NCBI GenBank assembly: GCA_026401035.1
Contig: JAPLNR010000069.1
Span: 130,063 to 194,062 of the forward strand
Origin: Planctomycetia bacterium
GTDB taxonomy: Bacteria > Planctomycetota > Planctomycetia > Pirellulales > UBA1268
Reading direction: 5' to 3'
DNA length: 64,000 nucleotides
Shown here: positions 34,640 through 43,179 of the stretch, in pieces
Numbering within the stretch: position 1 is the first letter of the stretch
Layout: each line of letters begins with the position of its first letter
Program-made: the position numbers and the translations under genes
The notes under the pieces: generated by a model
The model's input: only the letters and a program-made list of their open reading frames with translations
Database searches by the model: none
Told to the model about the DNA's origin: nothing

Positions 34640-35135
34640 TCCAGTCGATGTCGAGCGCCCCGTGATTCGCGGCCACGAGCGCCTCGACGTCGGTCTGGTC
34701 CTGCAAGCGGAAGGCGAGGAGCTTGAGGAGAATCAGGCCCTCCGCCGTGGCCACGCGAATCGGTCCATCTGGTCCGGATTCCATCCGGGAACTTTCGAGC
34801 ACTTGGCGGTAAGCGGGCAGCAACGGCTTCAGCCAGTCGACACGCACCCCGTCGCGCCACAGCACCGCCATGTGATGCCGCGTGAACTCCTCGATGACTT
34901 CCCGTTGATCGAACTCAAAGCCCAGGCCGCTGAGAGCCTCGAGCACCGCGGGAAGCGCGATTTGGGGGATGTCGAGAATGAGATCGATGTCTTTCGTATA
35001 CCGCGGGCGCGACCGGTACCCCGTTGCCAGGCCGCCGATCAGCGCGTAGGTGATGCCAGCGCGGCTCAGGACGGCAATGACATCAGTCAAGGCCGCTTCG
35101 AGCGCGTCGGACGGCCTGCCGGCTTCATCCGCCAT
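34554..35135 (-). CDS. nucleotidyltransferase-fold protein (possible toxin of a TA-like pair)
   Basis: 193 aa from the ATG at 35135; the frame runs further upstream, but that part overlaps the preceding small gene. ITYALIGGLATGYRSRPRYTKDIDLILDI contains the nucleotidyltransferase signature G-G-x(n)-T-K-D-I-D with two metal Asp, and VRVDWLKPLLPAY may give the third carboxylate. LLKLLAFRLQDQTDVEALV is the helix that follows in AbiEii/DUF6036-type proteins. Its ATG overlaps the end of the 84-aa gene upstream by 11 bp, giving coupled translation. The pair resembles a toxin-antitoxin layout, but I do not recognise the partner. The 3' end overlaps the convergent sulfatase by 86 bp. Confidence 0.78.
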   Translation of the reverse strand: MADEAGRPSDALEAALTDVIAVLSRAGITYALIGGLATGYRSRPRYTKDIDLILDIPQIALPAVLEALSGLGFEFDQREVIEEFTRHHMAVLWRDGVRVDWLKPLLPAYRQVLESSRMESGPDGPIRVATAEGLILLKLLAFRLQDQTDVEALVAANHGALDIDWIKAEWRSVFEGDDPRMQWFLGLLDAGRS

Positions 35136-35379
35136 GGTGAGCCAACAGGTCCTTTTGGATCGCCTGCCACCGTGACTCTTGATCCGCCTCGAGTCGGCGG
35201 ATCGAGTCGCCTCGTGAGGATCCCTGCGTGATCCGCGTGCCCCAGTTTCGCAGGGCGAAGATCTCCCGCCACCGATCAGCGGCGTCAAGCGAGCGGAACC
35301 GCCGGGCGTCTTCGGCGATCACGTCGCGGTGGTTCGGAAAAACCAGGCTGCCAGCGGCGGCCCGTGAGGAGTCAGGCAT
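35125..35379 (-). CDS. 84-aa conserved-looking protein coupled to the nucleotidyltransferase
   Basis: Begins MPDSSRAAAGSLVFPNHRDV at the ATG at 35379 (8 more codons possible upstream). Mostly helical and charged: EDARRFRSLDAADRWREIFAL, then NWGTRITQGSSRGDSIRRLEADQESRWQAIQKDLLAHHG. No family recognised. It overlaps the nucleotidyltransferase start by 11 bp, so the two form an operon. By position it could be the antitoxin or a cofactor of the nucleotidyltransferase; this is inference. Confidence 0.6.
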   Translation of the reverse strand: MPDSSRAAAGSLVFPNHRDVIAEDARRFRSLDAADRWREIFALRNWGTRITQGSSRGDSIRRLEADQESRWQAIQKDLLAHHGG

Positions 35380-35474
35380 GCAAACCTCGATCCATGAACG
35401 CAAGCGAAACGAACTCTCGCCGACTGCAGTATACCCGGGGCCCCCACCGGGCGGGGCGCAGCGACCGTTTCTGG

Positions 35475-36998
35475 CTAAGGGCCGCGATACTCGGGATTCG
35501 GCTGCGGGAGCACGGCTCCCGTCTCGCGCAGGAAGTCGTCTATCTGCCGGTCCATCTCGGCAACTCGCTCCGGCTGCTTTTGGCTGAGGTCGTGCGTTTC
35601 ACCGACGTCTTCCGTCAGCTGGTAAAGCTCGTAGCGATGGGCCTGCTCCGGCCCATCGAAGAAAAACCGGATCAGTTTCCAGCCATCCGCAACCATCGTC
35701 ACGGCGGGATCGCCACCGTTGGCCCAGTTGCCGTAATGGGGGTAATGCATGAAGAACGGCCGGTCGGCCATCGGCTTGCCCGCGACCGCGGGGGCGACGC
35801 TGCGACCGTCGACAGCCGGCAGGTCTTTCAGGCTGCAGAGCTCGGCAAGCGTCGGCAGCACGTCGATCGAACTGAACGTGATGTCGCTCCTCGAGCCAGG
35901 GGCGGTCACGCTTGGCGCGACGATGAACCCAGGCACCCGCACGCCGCCCTCGTAGACGTCGCCTTTTTCACCCCGCAGCGGTGCGTTGTCGGTGATCCGC
36001 TTGTCCTTGGGACCGGGCGGCTTGCCACCGCCTGCGGTGACTCCACCATTGTCGGAGAGAAACACGACAACCGTCTTGTCGGCGAGTCCGGCCTCCTCGA
36101 CAGCCTTCCAGAGCCGCCCGATCGCATCGTCGGTGTGCTTGATCATGGCGGCATAGAGCGGATTGCGCTGGCCTGCTTCGGGATCCGCCTTCGCCTCGAA
36201 CTGCTTGACCAGTTCCGGATCCGCCTGAAAGGGAAGGTGCACGCCGAACGGCCAGAAGTTGACAAGAAAGGGACGGTCTTTGTTTTCCTGGATGAACGCG
36301 ATCGCATGGTCGCCCAGGCAGTCGTCGACCTGGCGTCCCTTCGCCTGCGGGCCATTTTCATCGGCCCAGTCGCGCCACGGCCCAAAATGGCCGGGATGCG
36401 GCGGCCCGGCCGTGTTGCCGTGGGGCACGTCGACATCAAACCCGTGATCGAGCGCCGAGTAGGGCTCCGGACCGAGATGCCACTTGCCGAAGTGGCCCGT
36501 GCGGTAGCCGTTCGCCTTGAAGACCTTGGCGATCGAGGGGTATTTCGTCGAGAGCCGCGTCGCGCTTGCGACCTGGATCGCCTGCTGACAGTCCGGCCCG
36601 CCGCGGACCGGCTTCTCCTCGGCCTGCTTCGCCTCCTCCTTCGTGTAGGCACGCTTCTGCACGCGGGCCTCGAGAAGCTCGACGCGATCATGCCCCGACG
36701 GCAGCGTGAGGCCGATGCGGGCTGGATAAAGACCGGTGAGCACGCTCGCACGCGTGGGGGAGCAGATCGGCGCCGCCGCGTAGGATCGCGTGAACATCAC
36801 GCCCCGGGACGCGAGCCGGTCGATGTTCGGCGTTTCGTAGAAGGTGCTGCCGGTGCAGCCCAGATCCTTCCAGCCGAGATCGTCCATCAGGATCACGATC
36901 ACGTTGAGCTTCTCGGGCCCTTCGGCACCGTCGCTCGCGACAGAAAACACCTGCAGCAACAGGACCAAAGCCAAAGGCAAGCAGCAACTTCCGCGCAT
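35475..36998 (-). CDS. secreted sulfatase
   Basis: 507 aa, AAGGAG 7 nt before the ATG, Sec signal CLPLALVLLLQVFSVASDG. VIVILMDDLGWKDLGCTGS, C79-S-P-T-R, FGKWHLGPEPYSALDHGFDVDVP and VVFLSDNGGV. The layout (long RVQKRAYTKEEAKQAEE segment after the first 100 residues, HPGHFGPW, KHTDDAIGRLWKAVEEAGL) matches the sulfatase half of the fusion at 20513, so these are paralogues, here without the esterase domain. It ends at NPEYRGP, where the fusion protein continues NPAYQEARTD. It lies 24 bp downstream of the sulfatase at 37023, in one operon. Confidence 0.93.
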   Translation of the reverse strand: MRGSCCLPLALVLLLQVFSVASDGAEGPEKLNVIVILMDDLGWKDLGCTGSTFYETPNIDRLASRGVMFTRSYAAAPICSPTRASVLTGLYPARIGLTLPSGHDRVELLEARVQKRAYTKEEAKQAEEKPVRGGPDCQQAIQVASATRLSTKYPSIAKVFKANGYRTGHFGKWHLGPEPYSALDHGFDVDVPHGNTAGPPHPGHFGPWRDWADENGPQAKGRQVDDCLGDHAIAFIQENKDRPFLVNFWPFGVHLPFQADPELVKQFEAKADPEAGQRNPLYAAMIKHTDDAIGRLWKAVEEAGLADKTVVVFLSDNGGVTAGGGKPPGPKDKRITDNAPLRGEKGDVYEGGVRVPGFIVAPSVTAPGSRSDITFSSIDVLPTLAELCSLKDLPAVDGRSVAPAVAGKPMADRPFFMHYPHYGNWANGGDPAVTMVADGWKLIRFFFDGPEQAHRYELYQLTEDVGETHDLSQKQPERVAEMDRQIDDFLRETGAVLPQPNPEYRGP

Positions 36999-37022
36999 CG
37001 ATTTCTCCTTGTCGTGCAGGCC

Positions 37023-38594
37023 TCAATCAGCCTGCAGGAACCGTTTCAGTTTTCCGTCGTTGGGCTGTTTGGGGCCGGGGGTGCTGCGGCCGTCGAAGAC
37101 GATCCTCTCGAGCAGGGCCTGCATCTCGGCCACACGGCCGGGCTCCCGAGAGACGAGGTCGTGCTTTTCAGCCAGGTCTTCGTCCAGGTTGTAGAGCTGG
37201 ACCTTGGTCTTCAGCTTTCCCTCGGTGTCGACGATCAGCTTCCACCCGCCTTGCCGCACCGCATACGCCCCCTGGCCGCTCGAATTGATCGCATGCTCGC
37301 GGACGGGTTTTTCGGCCCCCTTGAACAGCGGCAGCAGGCTGACACTGTCTTCGCCGGCATTGTCCGGGAGCTTCGCGCCGAGGATGTCGGCCATCGTGGC
37401 GAGAATGTCGGTCTGCTGCACGAGTTGGCCGCAGACGCTCCCAGGCTTGACGATGCCTGGCCAGCGCACGATGAACGGCACTCGGTGGCCGCCTTCGTAG
37501 GGGCTGCCCTTGAACCCGCGGAGCGGGCCGCTTGAGTAATGGCCCTGCTTCGTGAGCTCCGCCGCCGACGCGCCGGAGAAACCGTTGTCGCTCGAGAAGA
37601 AGACGAGCGTGTTACCGGCCGCGCCGCTCGATTCCAGCGCCGCCAGCACCGTGCCGACGGCGGCGTCGGTCTGCATCACCCAGTCGGCATACGTGCCCAG
37701 CCCGCTTTTGCCACGCCACTCCGGCCCCACGGCCCACGGATGATGCGGCGAGGGGAGCGGGAGATACATCAGAAATGGCTGGTTCGATCCAGCCATTGCA
37801 CCGATCGATTCACACGCCCGCTTTTCCATGTCGGGGAGGACGGAGACAAAATCCCAGCCGGCGATGGCAGGCCCCTGACTGGCGGCCATCGAGACGTCCT
37901 CCTTTAGGTCTGTCGCCGCAAGAAACGCCGATGGGATGCCGATCGGGCGGTCGTTGTCGATGAAGCAGAAGGGGGGCCACCCCGGCATGTCGATGCCGTA
38001 GAAGGTGTCGAAGCCGAGCGCCGTCGGGCCGCCACCGATGGGCCGGGAAAAAATATTCTTCCAGGCAGCCAACTGCTCCGGTGTGACGGAGGGAGTTTCG
38101 TAGTCGTCGCCCATGTCCCAGATCGTGCGGGTGCCGAGCAGGCCACGTTCGGCCTTGTCGATGGGCCAGTTCCAGCCGACGTGCCACTTGCCGATGCAGG
38201 CCGTCCGATAGCCGTGCTGCTTGGCGAAGCTGGCGATCGTGAGCCGCTCCGGCGGAATCAGCGGCGGCCCGCCGAAGCTCGTGAAGATGCCCACGCCCTC
38301 CATGCGGTTGCGGACGTCATGGCGACCGGTCAGCAACGCATAGCGGGAAGGGGTGCAGCCGCCGGCCGAAGAATGCCCGTCGGTGAACCGCATGCCCCCG
38401 GACGCGAGCTGGTCTATGTGCGGCGTGGGAATTTTGCCGCGAGTGGGGTTGTAGCACTGCACGTCGCCATACCCGAGATCATCCGCGAGGATGATCAGGA
38501 TGTTTGGCTTTTCCCGTGGGCCGGCTGTCTGTGCGACGGCCAACGCGGACGAAAAGCAGACAATAATCGTCGCGAGAAATCGAATGATGTTCAT
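37023..38594 (-). CDS. secreted sulfatase
   Basis: 523 aa from the ATG at 38594, which starts a Sec signal (MNIIRFLATIIVCFSSALAVA); in-frame starts upstream give no signal peptide, and no clear ribosome site marks either choice. ILIILADDLGYGDVQCYNPTRGKIPTPHI, C80-T-P-S-R followed by YALLTGRHD, IGKWHVGWNWP and LVFFSSDNGFSG are the sulfatase motifs. First gene of a two-sulfatase operon with 35475-36998. A TAC-rich ACGCTA-N8-TAGCCG dyad lies about 90 bp upstream. Confidence 0.92.
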   Translation of the reverse strand: MNIIRFLATIIVCFSSALAVAQTAGPREKPNILIILADDLGYGDVQCYNPTRGKIPTPHIDQLASGGMRFTDGHSSAGGCTPSRYALLTGRHDVRNRMEGVGIFTSFGGPPLIPPERLTIASFAKQHGYRTACIGKWHVGWNWPIDKAERGLLGTRTIWDMGDDYETPSVTPEQLAAWKNIFSRPIGGGPTALGFDTFYGIDMPGWPPFCFIDNDRPIGIPSAFLAATDLKEDVSMAASQGPAIAGWDFVSVLPDMEKRACESIGAMAGSNQPFLMYLPLPSPHHPWAVGPEWRGKSGLGTYADWVMQTDAAVGTVLAALESSGAAGNTLVFFSSDNGFSGASAAELTKQGHYSSGPLRGFKGSPYEGGHRVPFIVRWPGIVKPGSVCGQLVQQTDILATMADILGAKLPDNAGEDSVSLLPLFKGAEKPVREHAINSSGQGAYAVRQGGWKLIVDTEGKLKTKVQLYNLDEDLAEKHDLVSREPGRVAEMQALLERIVFDGRSTPGPKQPNDGKLKRFLQAD

Positions 38595-38683
38595 AAGATC
38601 GCGATGGAGTGCCATCACAGCCGTCCGCGAGGATCGTTCCTGATGAAGACACCGGGATCGGCTTGCAAATAAACCACAAGCGT

Positions 38684-38703
38684 ACGCTAGCGTAGCGTAG
38701 CCG
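38684..38703. promoter_or_regulatory. candidate operator, GCTA-N8-TAGC dyad (copy 7)
   Basis: ACGCTA-GCGTAGCG-TAGCCG upstream of the two-sulfatase operon. CGTA/TACG units recur on both sides (AAGCGTACGCTAGCGTAGCG). Confidence 0.45.
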
Positions 38704-38728
38704 TTTCTATTACTCGAGTTCAAGCACG

Positions 38729-38854
38729 AGCCTTCGAATCGATCTGGGCGGCATAGGGTTTACTCGCACGCTCGTCGTCACGGTGGACGGCCAGCACAAG
38801 ACCGTGAGCCCAGCCGAGTTCTCCGACTTGATCCACTATCTGCAGTCGCTGTGA
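38729..38854 (+). pseudogene. possible 3' gene remnant
   Basis: A plus-strand frame without its own start ends at the TGA at 38852 and reads VVTVDGQHKTVSPAEFSDL then IHYLQSL. This recalls the C-termini of planctomycete cytochrome/dehydrogenase-type proteins, which often end in a helix of the form PAEFADLIAYLQSL. The upstream part is lost. It is short, so this could be chance. Confidence 0.3.
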
Positions 38855-38894
38855 CGAGAACCATCCGCCACTGGCGCGGAACGTATGGCCTCGG

Positions 38895-39317
38895 TTATGG
38901 CCCGACGCGAAATCCCTCGCGTCCCGCCGCTTCTCGCAGTCGGTCATCAAATGCCAAAAAGCCGGCCTGGGCCGTGCGCCCTCCGGCCATGACCGTCGCA
39001 GCCGCAAGTTGTATCGCATCGGCGGCCCGCAGCGGGTGCACCCGCAGGAGTCGACAGGCCGTCTCCCGCACCGACTCCACGGGCAGGATTTCGTTCCATC
39101 CGGCGGCAAGGGTTCGTAAGACCTCGATCGCGCCGGATGCCTGACGGGGCGTGAGGGATGCGGCGCGCTCGAGCCGTGAGATAGCCGATGTGCATTCGAT
39201 CCGCGTTCCCCACCACGTCACGATTCCCGCGTCTTCCGCCAGAGCTGCACGAGCATCATCGGTTCGTGACTCCTGAACGAGCAGGGGAACAATTGCAGAA
39301 GCATCCCAATACCGCAT
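38895..39317 (-). CDS. PIN-domain ribonuclease toxin (VapC-like)
   Basis: 140 aa, usual size for VapC. MRYWDASAIVPLLVQE gives the first metal Asp; IECTSAISRLERA the conserved Glu; LRAADAIQLAAA and LAFDDRLREAA the remaining acidic residues of the PIN active site. It would cleave RNA (often tRNA) when not bound by its antitoxin. It starts 5 bp after the antitoxin gene ends, a normal vapBC order. Confidence 0.88.
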   Translation of the reverse strand: MRYWDASAIVPLLVQESRTDDARAALAEDAGIVTWWGTRIECTSAISRLERAASLTPRQASGAIEVLRTLAAGWNEILPVESVRETACRLLRVHPLRAADAIQLAAATVMAGGRTAQAGFLAFDDRLREAAGREGFRVGP

Positions 39318-39322
39318 GCCTG

Positions 39323-39664
<342 letters not shown>

Positions 39665-39887
39665 CTAGCCATAAAGAACGGGGCTTTCAATGCTTTCTGC
39701 GACGCCAAAGGTCTTTCATCGCGGCCTCCCTCGCGGCCCAACACCGCTTGATGCGTATCACTTGCCCGACACTGAGGCCGGGCGCTTCAGCACCGGAGAA
39801 ACATGGGTCTTCACATCACAGGCAGTAGCCGCGCCCCGCCACTGGGCTTCGAGCCACGTGGTGCCGCTCCTGTGCCGGAGCAGAACC

Positions 39888-40916
39888 TCAGCCCGTGGAC
39901 ATCCGCACGACCAGATCGGCCGCGTCGATGAGCCGCTCGGTCGGGGGCAGTTCCGGGTTGCGAATCGCTTCGAGCACGAGAGCGGCGGCTGCGCGGCCGA
40001 TCTCGCGAACCGGCTCACGGATCGCCGTCAGTTGGGCCGAGGCCTCGACCGTTTCGATCGTGTCGCCGAGGGCGGCGACGCGGATGTCTTCGGGAACACG
40101 GAGCCCATGCCGCCGTAGAGAGTCGAGCATCTGCAGCCCCGAATTGTCGTTGAGGGCGACGATTGAATCCGGACGATCAGGCATCGCGGCGATGGCCTGC
40201 GCCCATTCCGGATGCTCCGCATCGCCGACCTCGGCCCAGGTATCCCACTTGGGATCGTGCTCGAGGCCCAACTCGCGGATCGTTTCCGTGAACACCTGAT
40301 ACCGCTGGCGGCTGAACTTGAAGAACCGCTCGCCCACCAGGCCGATCCGCCTGCAGCCGCGACCCGCCAGATGCTCGAGCAGACGCCGCATTGCGGGCCG
40401 CACGTCCCAGGCAGCCACGAGCGCCTCGGGGATATCGAACGGCACATCGCCGAAGAAGACGACCGGCACATGCTGCTTGAAGAGCGGCTCGTAGCACTCC
40501 TTACGGCTCGTGATCTGCGGCATGACGATCACGCCATCGGCCCGCATCCGCAGGAGCGTGTCGATCTCGCGGGCCTCACGGGCCTCGTCCCAGGAATGGA
40601 TCGTGAGAAACGGCGTGTAGCCATGGGCATCGAGCACCTCGCGGATCCCCTCGATCGCATACTGGCCGAACTTGCCCCATACGCCGCCGAGGATCACGCC
40701 CACGACTTGTGTGCGGCCGGTTATCATTCCACGGGCGAGCTGGTTGGGTATGTAGCCCAGCCGTTTGGCCACCGCCTGCACACGTTTGATCGTCTGTTGG
40801 GAGATACGGAGCTGTTCAGCCCGGCCGCTGATCACGAATGCGGCAGTGGCCCGGGCCACCCCAGACTCTTCGGCAACCTGACTGATCGTGACGCGGCGGT
40901 TTCGTTTGGTCGGCAT
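39888..40916 (-). CDS. LacI-family transcriptional regulator (paralogue of 2698-3771)
   Basis: 342 aa. HTH RRVTISQVAEESGVARATAAFVISG at residues 6-30, hinge RVQAVAKRLGYIPNQLARGMITG, then the ligand-binding domain with VGVILGGVWGKFGQYAIEG, FLTIHSWDEAREAREID, RRIGLVGERFFK. Most of the length aligns with the regulator at 2698. It is divergent from the DUF1080-dehydrogenase gene, and the gap holds the most symmetric N8 dyad in the window plus two shorter dyads, so this is the best candidate gene to control that region. Confidence 0.93.
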   Translation of the reverse strand: MPTKRNRRVTISQVAEESGVARATAAFVISGRAEQLRISQQTIKRVQAVAKRLGYIPNQLARGMITGRTQVVGVILGGVWGKFGQYAIEGIREVLDAHGYTPFLTIHSWDEAREAREIDTLLRMRADGVIVMPQITSRKECYEPLFKQHVPVVFFGDVPFDIPEALVAAWDVRPAMRRLLEHLAGRGCRRIGLVGERFFKFSRQRYQVFTETIRELGLEHDPKWDTWAEVGDAEHPEWAQAIAAMPDRPDSIVALNDNSGLQMLDSLRRHGLRVPEDIRVAALGDTIETVEASAQLTAIREPVREIGRAAAALVLEAIRNPELPPTERLIDAADLVVRMSTG

Positions 40917-40923
40917 TGGTTCG

Positions 40924-40934
40924 AATAGTATTCC
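40924..40934. promoter_or_regulatory. short palindrome GAATA-G-TATTC
   Basis: 11-bp dyad 8 bp upstream of the lacI-type start. Short enough to be chance; listed because it could be a self-binding site. Confidence 0.25.
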
Positions 40935-40940
40935 TGAGCG

Positions 40941-40960
40941 TGCTATACATTTCTAGCACA
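40941..40960. promoter_or_regulatory. candidate operator, GTGCTA-N8-TAGCAC dyad (copy 8)
   Basis: GTGCTA-TACATTTC-TAGCAC, a perfect dyad with the same arms and spacer as copy 2 at 8595 but an unrelated spacer sequence, which suggests that the arms are what is conserved. It lies in the divergent region between the LacI regulator (25 bp) and the DUF1080-dehydrogenase fusion (52 bp). Confidence 0.6.
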
Positions 40961-40988
40961 ACTTTACGCCCACGATCTAACCTCAGGC

Positions 40989-41002
40989 CAACCAAGCGGT
41001 TG
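40989..41002. promoter_or_regulatory. inverted repeat CAACC-N4-GGTTG
   Basis: Dyad ending 9 bp before the chosen ATG of the dehydrogenase gene. Its near-continuous symmetry suits a LacI-type site, but the arms are only 5 bp. Confidence 0.25.
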
Positions 41003-41011
41003 CGCTTCCCT

Positions 41012-43027
41012 ATGTACCGGTTTTTGACGCGCGCGTGGCGGCACATTCCGATCGGAATCCCGGTGTTTTTGGCAGCCTTGGCCGCTCTGGTGATGGCTGC
41101 CTGTGGTACGGCCCGCACCGAGCCCAGCCGCAGCAGGCTCACCGAGGCGGAACGCCGCACCGGCTGGCGGCTCCTCTTCGACGGCCACTCGGCCGACCAG
41201 TTTCGCGGCTACCGCAAGGAATCGCTCGGCCCCGGCTGGCTCGTCCAAGACGGCGCGCTCCTGCGACGCGGGCCGGGCGCGGGGGACATCGTCACGAAAG
41301 ACACGTTCGACAACTTCGAACTGCAGTTCGAATATCGGATCTCGGCGGGTGGCAACAGTGGCGTCATGTTTCACGTGAGCGAGTCGCAGCCGGCGCCGTG
41401 GATGACGGGGCCGGAGGTGCAGATCCTCGACAACGCAGTGGACAGGGAGGGCCAGAAAGCCGGCTGGCTCTACGGACTCTATGCGCCCCAGAAGCCCAAG
41501 TGGCTCGTCGACGTCGAGGTGAAGGCGGGCGGAGAGCGCCGCGAGATGCTCGACGCGAGCCGGCCGGCCGGCGAGTGGAACCAGGTCTATCTGCGCGTCA
41601 CGCCCGATTCAGGCGAGGTCTGCCTCAATGGCGTGAGCTATTACAAGTTTCGTAAAGGCGACGAAGACTGGCGCGAGCGGGTCGCGAAAAGCAAGTTCGC
41701 CGCGTTCCCCGAGTTTGGAAAGGCGGCCCGCGGCCATATCTGCTTGCAGGACCACGGCGACGAGGTGGCCTTTCGGTCGATCAAGGTCCGTGAGCTTTCC
41801 GCAGACGGGAAGCCCGTCGTGACGGTCGCGGAAGGTGAACTCCCCGTGAAGGCTGTTGCGGCGTTTCCGAATGCGACCTGGGAGGGCTGGTCGGCCGAGA
41901 CCGACGACGGTCGGCCGGCCGAGCCGCTGCATCCACTGCTCGTGACGCACGCCGGCGATGGCTCCGGGCGGCGGTTCGTGCTCGACCAGTCGGGGATGAT
42001 CCATGTCGTGCCGCGGGACTTGCCGCAGGGCGAGTGGCAGGCCCGGCTCTTCCTCGACATCCGCACGCGGACCGCCCCGTGGGACAAGGCCAACGAGGAG
42101 GGGCTTCTCGGCCTCGCCTTCCATCCGCGGTTTCGGGAGAACGGTGAGTTTTTCATCTGCTACTGCCTGAAGGGCGAGCCGCAGACGGAGCCACGGATCG
42201 AGCGGGTGTCGCGGTTTCGTGTGCTGTCAACCGATCCCAGCAGGGCCGATCCCACAAGCGAAGAGGTTGTGCTCGAACTGGAACAGCCGCTGCCAAACCA
42301 TAATGGCGGCTCGATCATGTTTGGCCTCGACGGCTATCTGTATGTGGGACTCGGCGACGGTGGCGGTCGCGACGATCCGCTGCAGACCGCACAGAACCTT
42401 GGCACATGGCTCGGAAAAATCCTGCGGATCGACGTCGATCGCCGCGATCCGGGTAAGGCGTATGCGGTGCCGCCCGACAACCCATTCGTCGGCCGGGCAG
42501 GCGCCCGGCCCGAGATCTTCGCATACGGTTTTCGTAACCCGTGGCAGATCTCCATCGATCGGCAGACCGGCCGGCTCTGGACGGCCGACGTCGGGCAAGA
42601 CCTCCGCGAGGAGATCGACGTCGTGGAGAAGGGAGGCAACTACGGCTGGAGCCTGCGGGAAGGCACCGGCTCCTTCGGACCAAAAACGGCCGGCGGCCCC
42701 CTGATCGATCCGATCTGGGAATACGACCACCAGATCGGCAAGTCGATCACGGGCGGATTCGTCGCCCGCGGCGGCGCCGTGCCCGCGCTCGAAGGCGGTT
42801 ATCTTTACGGCGATTACGTCTCCGGAAAGCTCTGGGCCCTCTGGCCCAATGAAAATCTCGAGCGGATCGTGAACCAGTCGATTCCCTGGAACGGCCTGCC
42901 GATCTTCGGCTTCGGCCAGGACGAGGCGGGCGCGGTCTACGTGCTCACGTCCTCGGCGACCGGGCAGGGGGTGTTTCAAATGGTATCTGCCGCGGACGGC
43001 CCCACACCGAGCGCAACGACACGGTAG
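41012..43027 (+). CDS. lipoprotein: DUF1080 domain fused to a PQQ-type sugar dehydrogenase (GSDH) propeller
   Basis: 671 aa from the ATG at 41012, where a lipoprotein signal begins (IPVFLAALAALVMAAC, lipobox MAAC). Residues about 45-265 are DUF1080 (GWRLLFDGHSADQFRGYR, FELQFEYRISAGGNSGVMFHVSE, AGEWNQVYLRVTPD, GHICLQDHGDEVAFRSIKV). Residues about 275-665 are the glucose/sorbosone dehydrogenase propeller: LLGLAFHPRFRENG, LPNHNGGSIMFGLDGYLYVGLGDGG, ILRIDVDRRDP, AYGFRNPWQISIDRQTGRLWTADVGQ, GGNYGWSLREG. Such enzymes oxidise aldoses with PQQ, though many planctomycete members are uncharacterised. The fusion suggests that glycan binding or cleavage and oxidation happen on one membrane-anchored protein. 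Confidence 0.9.
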   Translation: MYRFLTRAWRHIPIGIPVFLAALAALVMAACGTARTEPSRSRLTEAERRTGWRLLFDGHSADQFRGYRKESLGPGWLVQDGALLRRGPGAGDIVTKDTFDNFELQFEYRISAGGNSGVMFHVSESQPAPWMTGPEVQILDNAVDREGQKAGWLYGLYAPQKPKWLVDVEVKAGGERREMLDASRPAGEWNQVYLRVTPDSGEVCLNGVSYYKFRKGDEDWRERVAKSKFAAFPEFGKAARGHICLQDHGDEVAFRSIKVRELSADGKPVVTVAEGELPVKAVAAFPNATWEGWSAETDDGRPAEPLHPLLVTHAGDGSGRRFVLDQSGMIHVVPRDLPQGEWQARLFLDIRTRTAPWDKANEEGLLGLAFHPRFRENGEFFICYCLKGEPQTEPRIERVSRFRVLSTDPSRADPTSEEVVLELEQPLPNHNGGSIMFGLDGYLYVGLGDGGGRDDPLQTAQNLGTWLGKILRIDVDRRDPGKAYAVPPDNPFVGRAGARPEIFAYGFRNPWQISIDRQTGRLWTADVGQDLREEIDVVEKGGNYGWSLREGTGSFGPKTAGGPLIDPIWEYDHQIGKSITGGFVARGGAVPALEGGYLYGDYVSGKLWALWPNENLERIVNQSIPWNGLPIFGFGQDEAGAVYVLTSSATGQGVFQMVSAADGPTPSATTR

Positions 43028-43128
43028 AGCGTTACCGTCTCCACCGTGTATCGCAGATCCGCCACGCGGCGAGTAAACACGGCGGCCGGGCGACCCCCTG
43101 ATGGCAACTGCTTACGGTCATATTGTAT

Positions 43129-43148
43129 GTGCTAGCGTAGTCTAGTAC
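43129..43148. promoter_or_regulatory. candidate operator, GTGCTA-N8-TAGTAC dyad (copy 9)
   Basis: GTGCTA-GCGTAGTC-TAGTAC, about 31 bp upstream of the chosen start of the DUF1549/DUF1553 operon; one mismatch to a perfect dyad in the outer arms. Confidence 0.5.
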
Positions 43149-43179
43149 CCTTCAGAGACAACCTCTGGTGGACAGGCTC

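Noticed and set aside
35364..37535. A 723-codon plus-strand open frame
   Set aside because: Antisense to two sulfatases whose motifs are unmistakable on the other strand.
39690..39887. Plus-strand frame between the antitoxin and the LacI gene
   Set aside because: It continues into an antisense shadow of the LacI gene and shows no domain.
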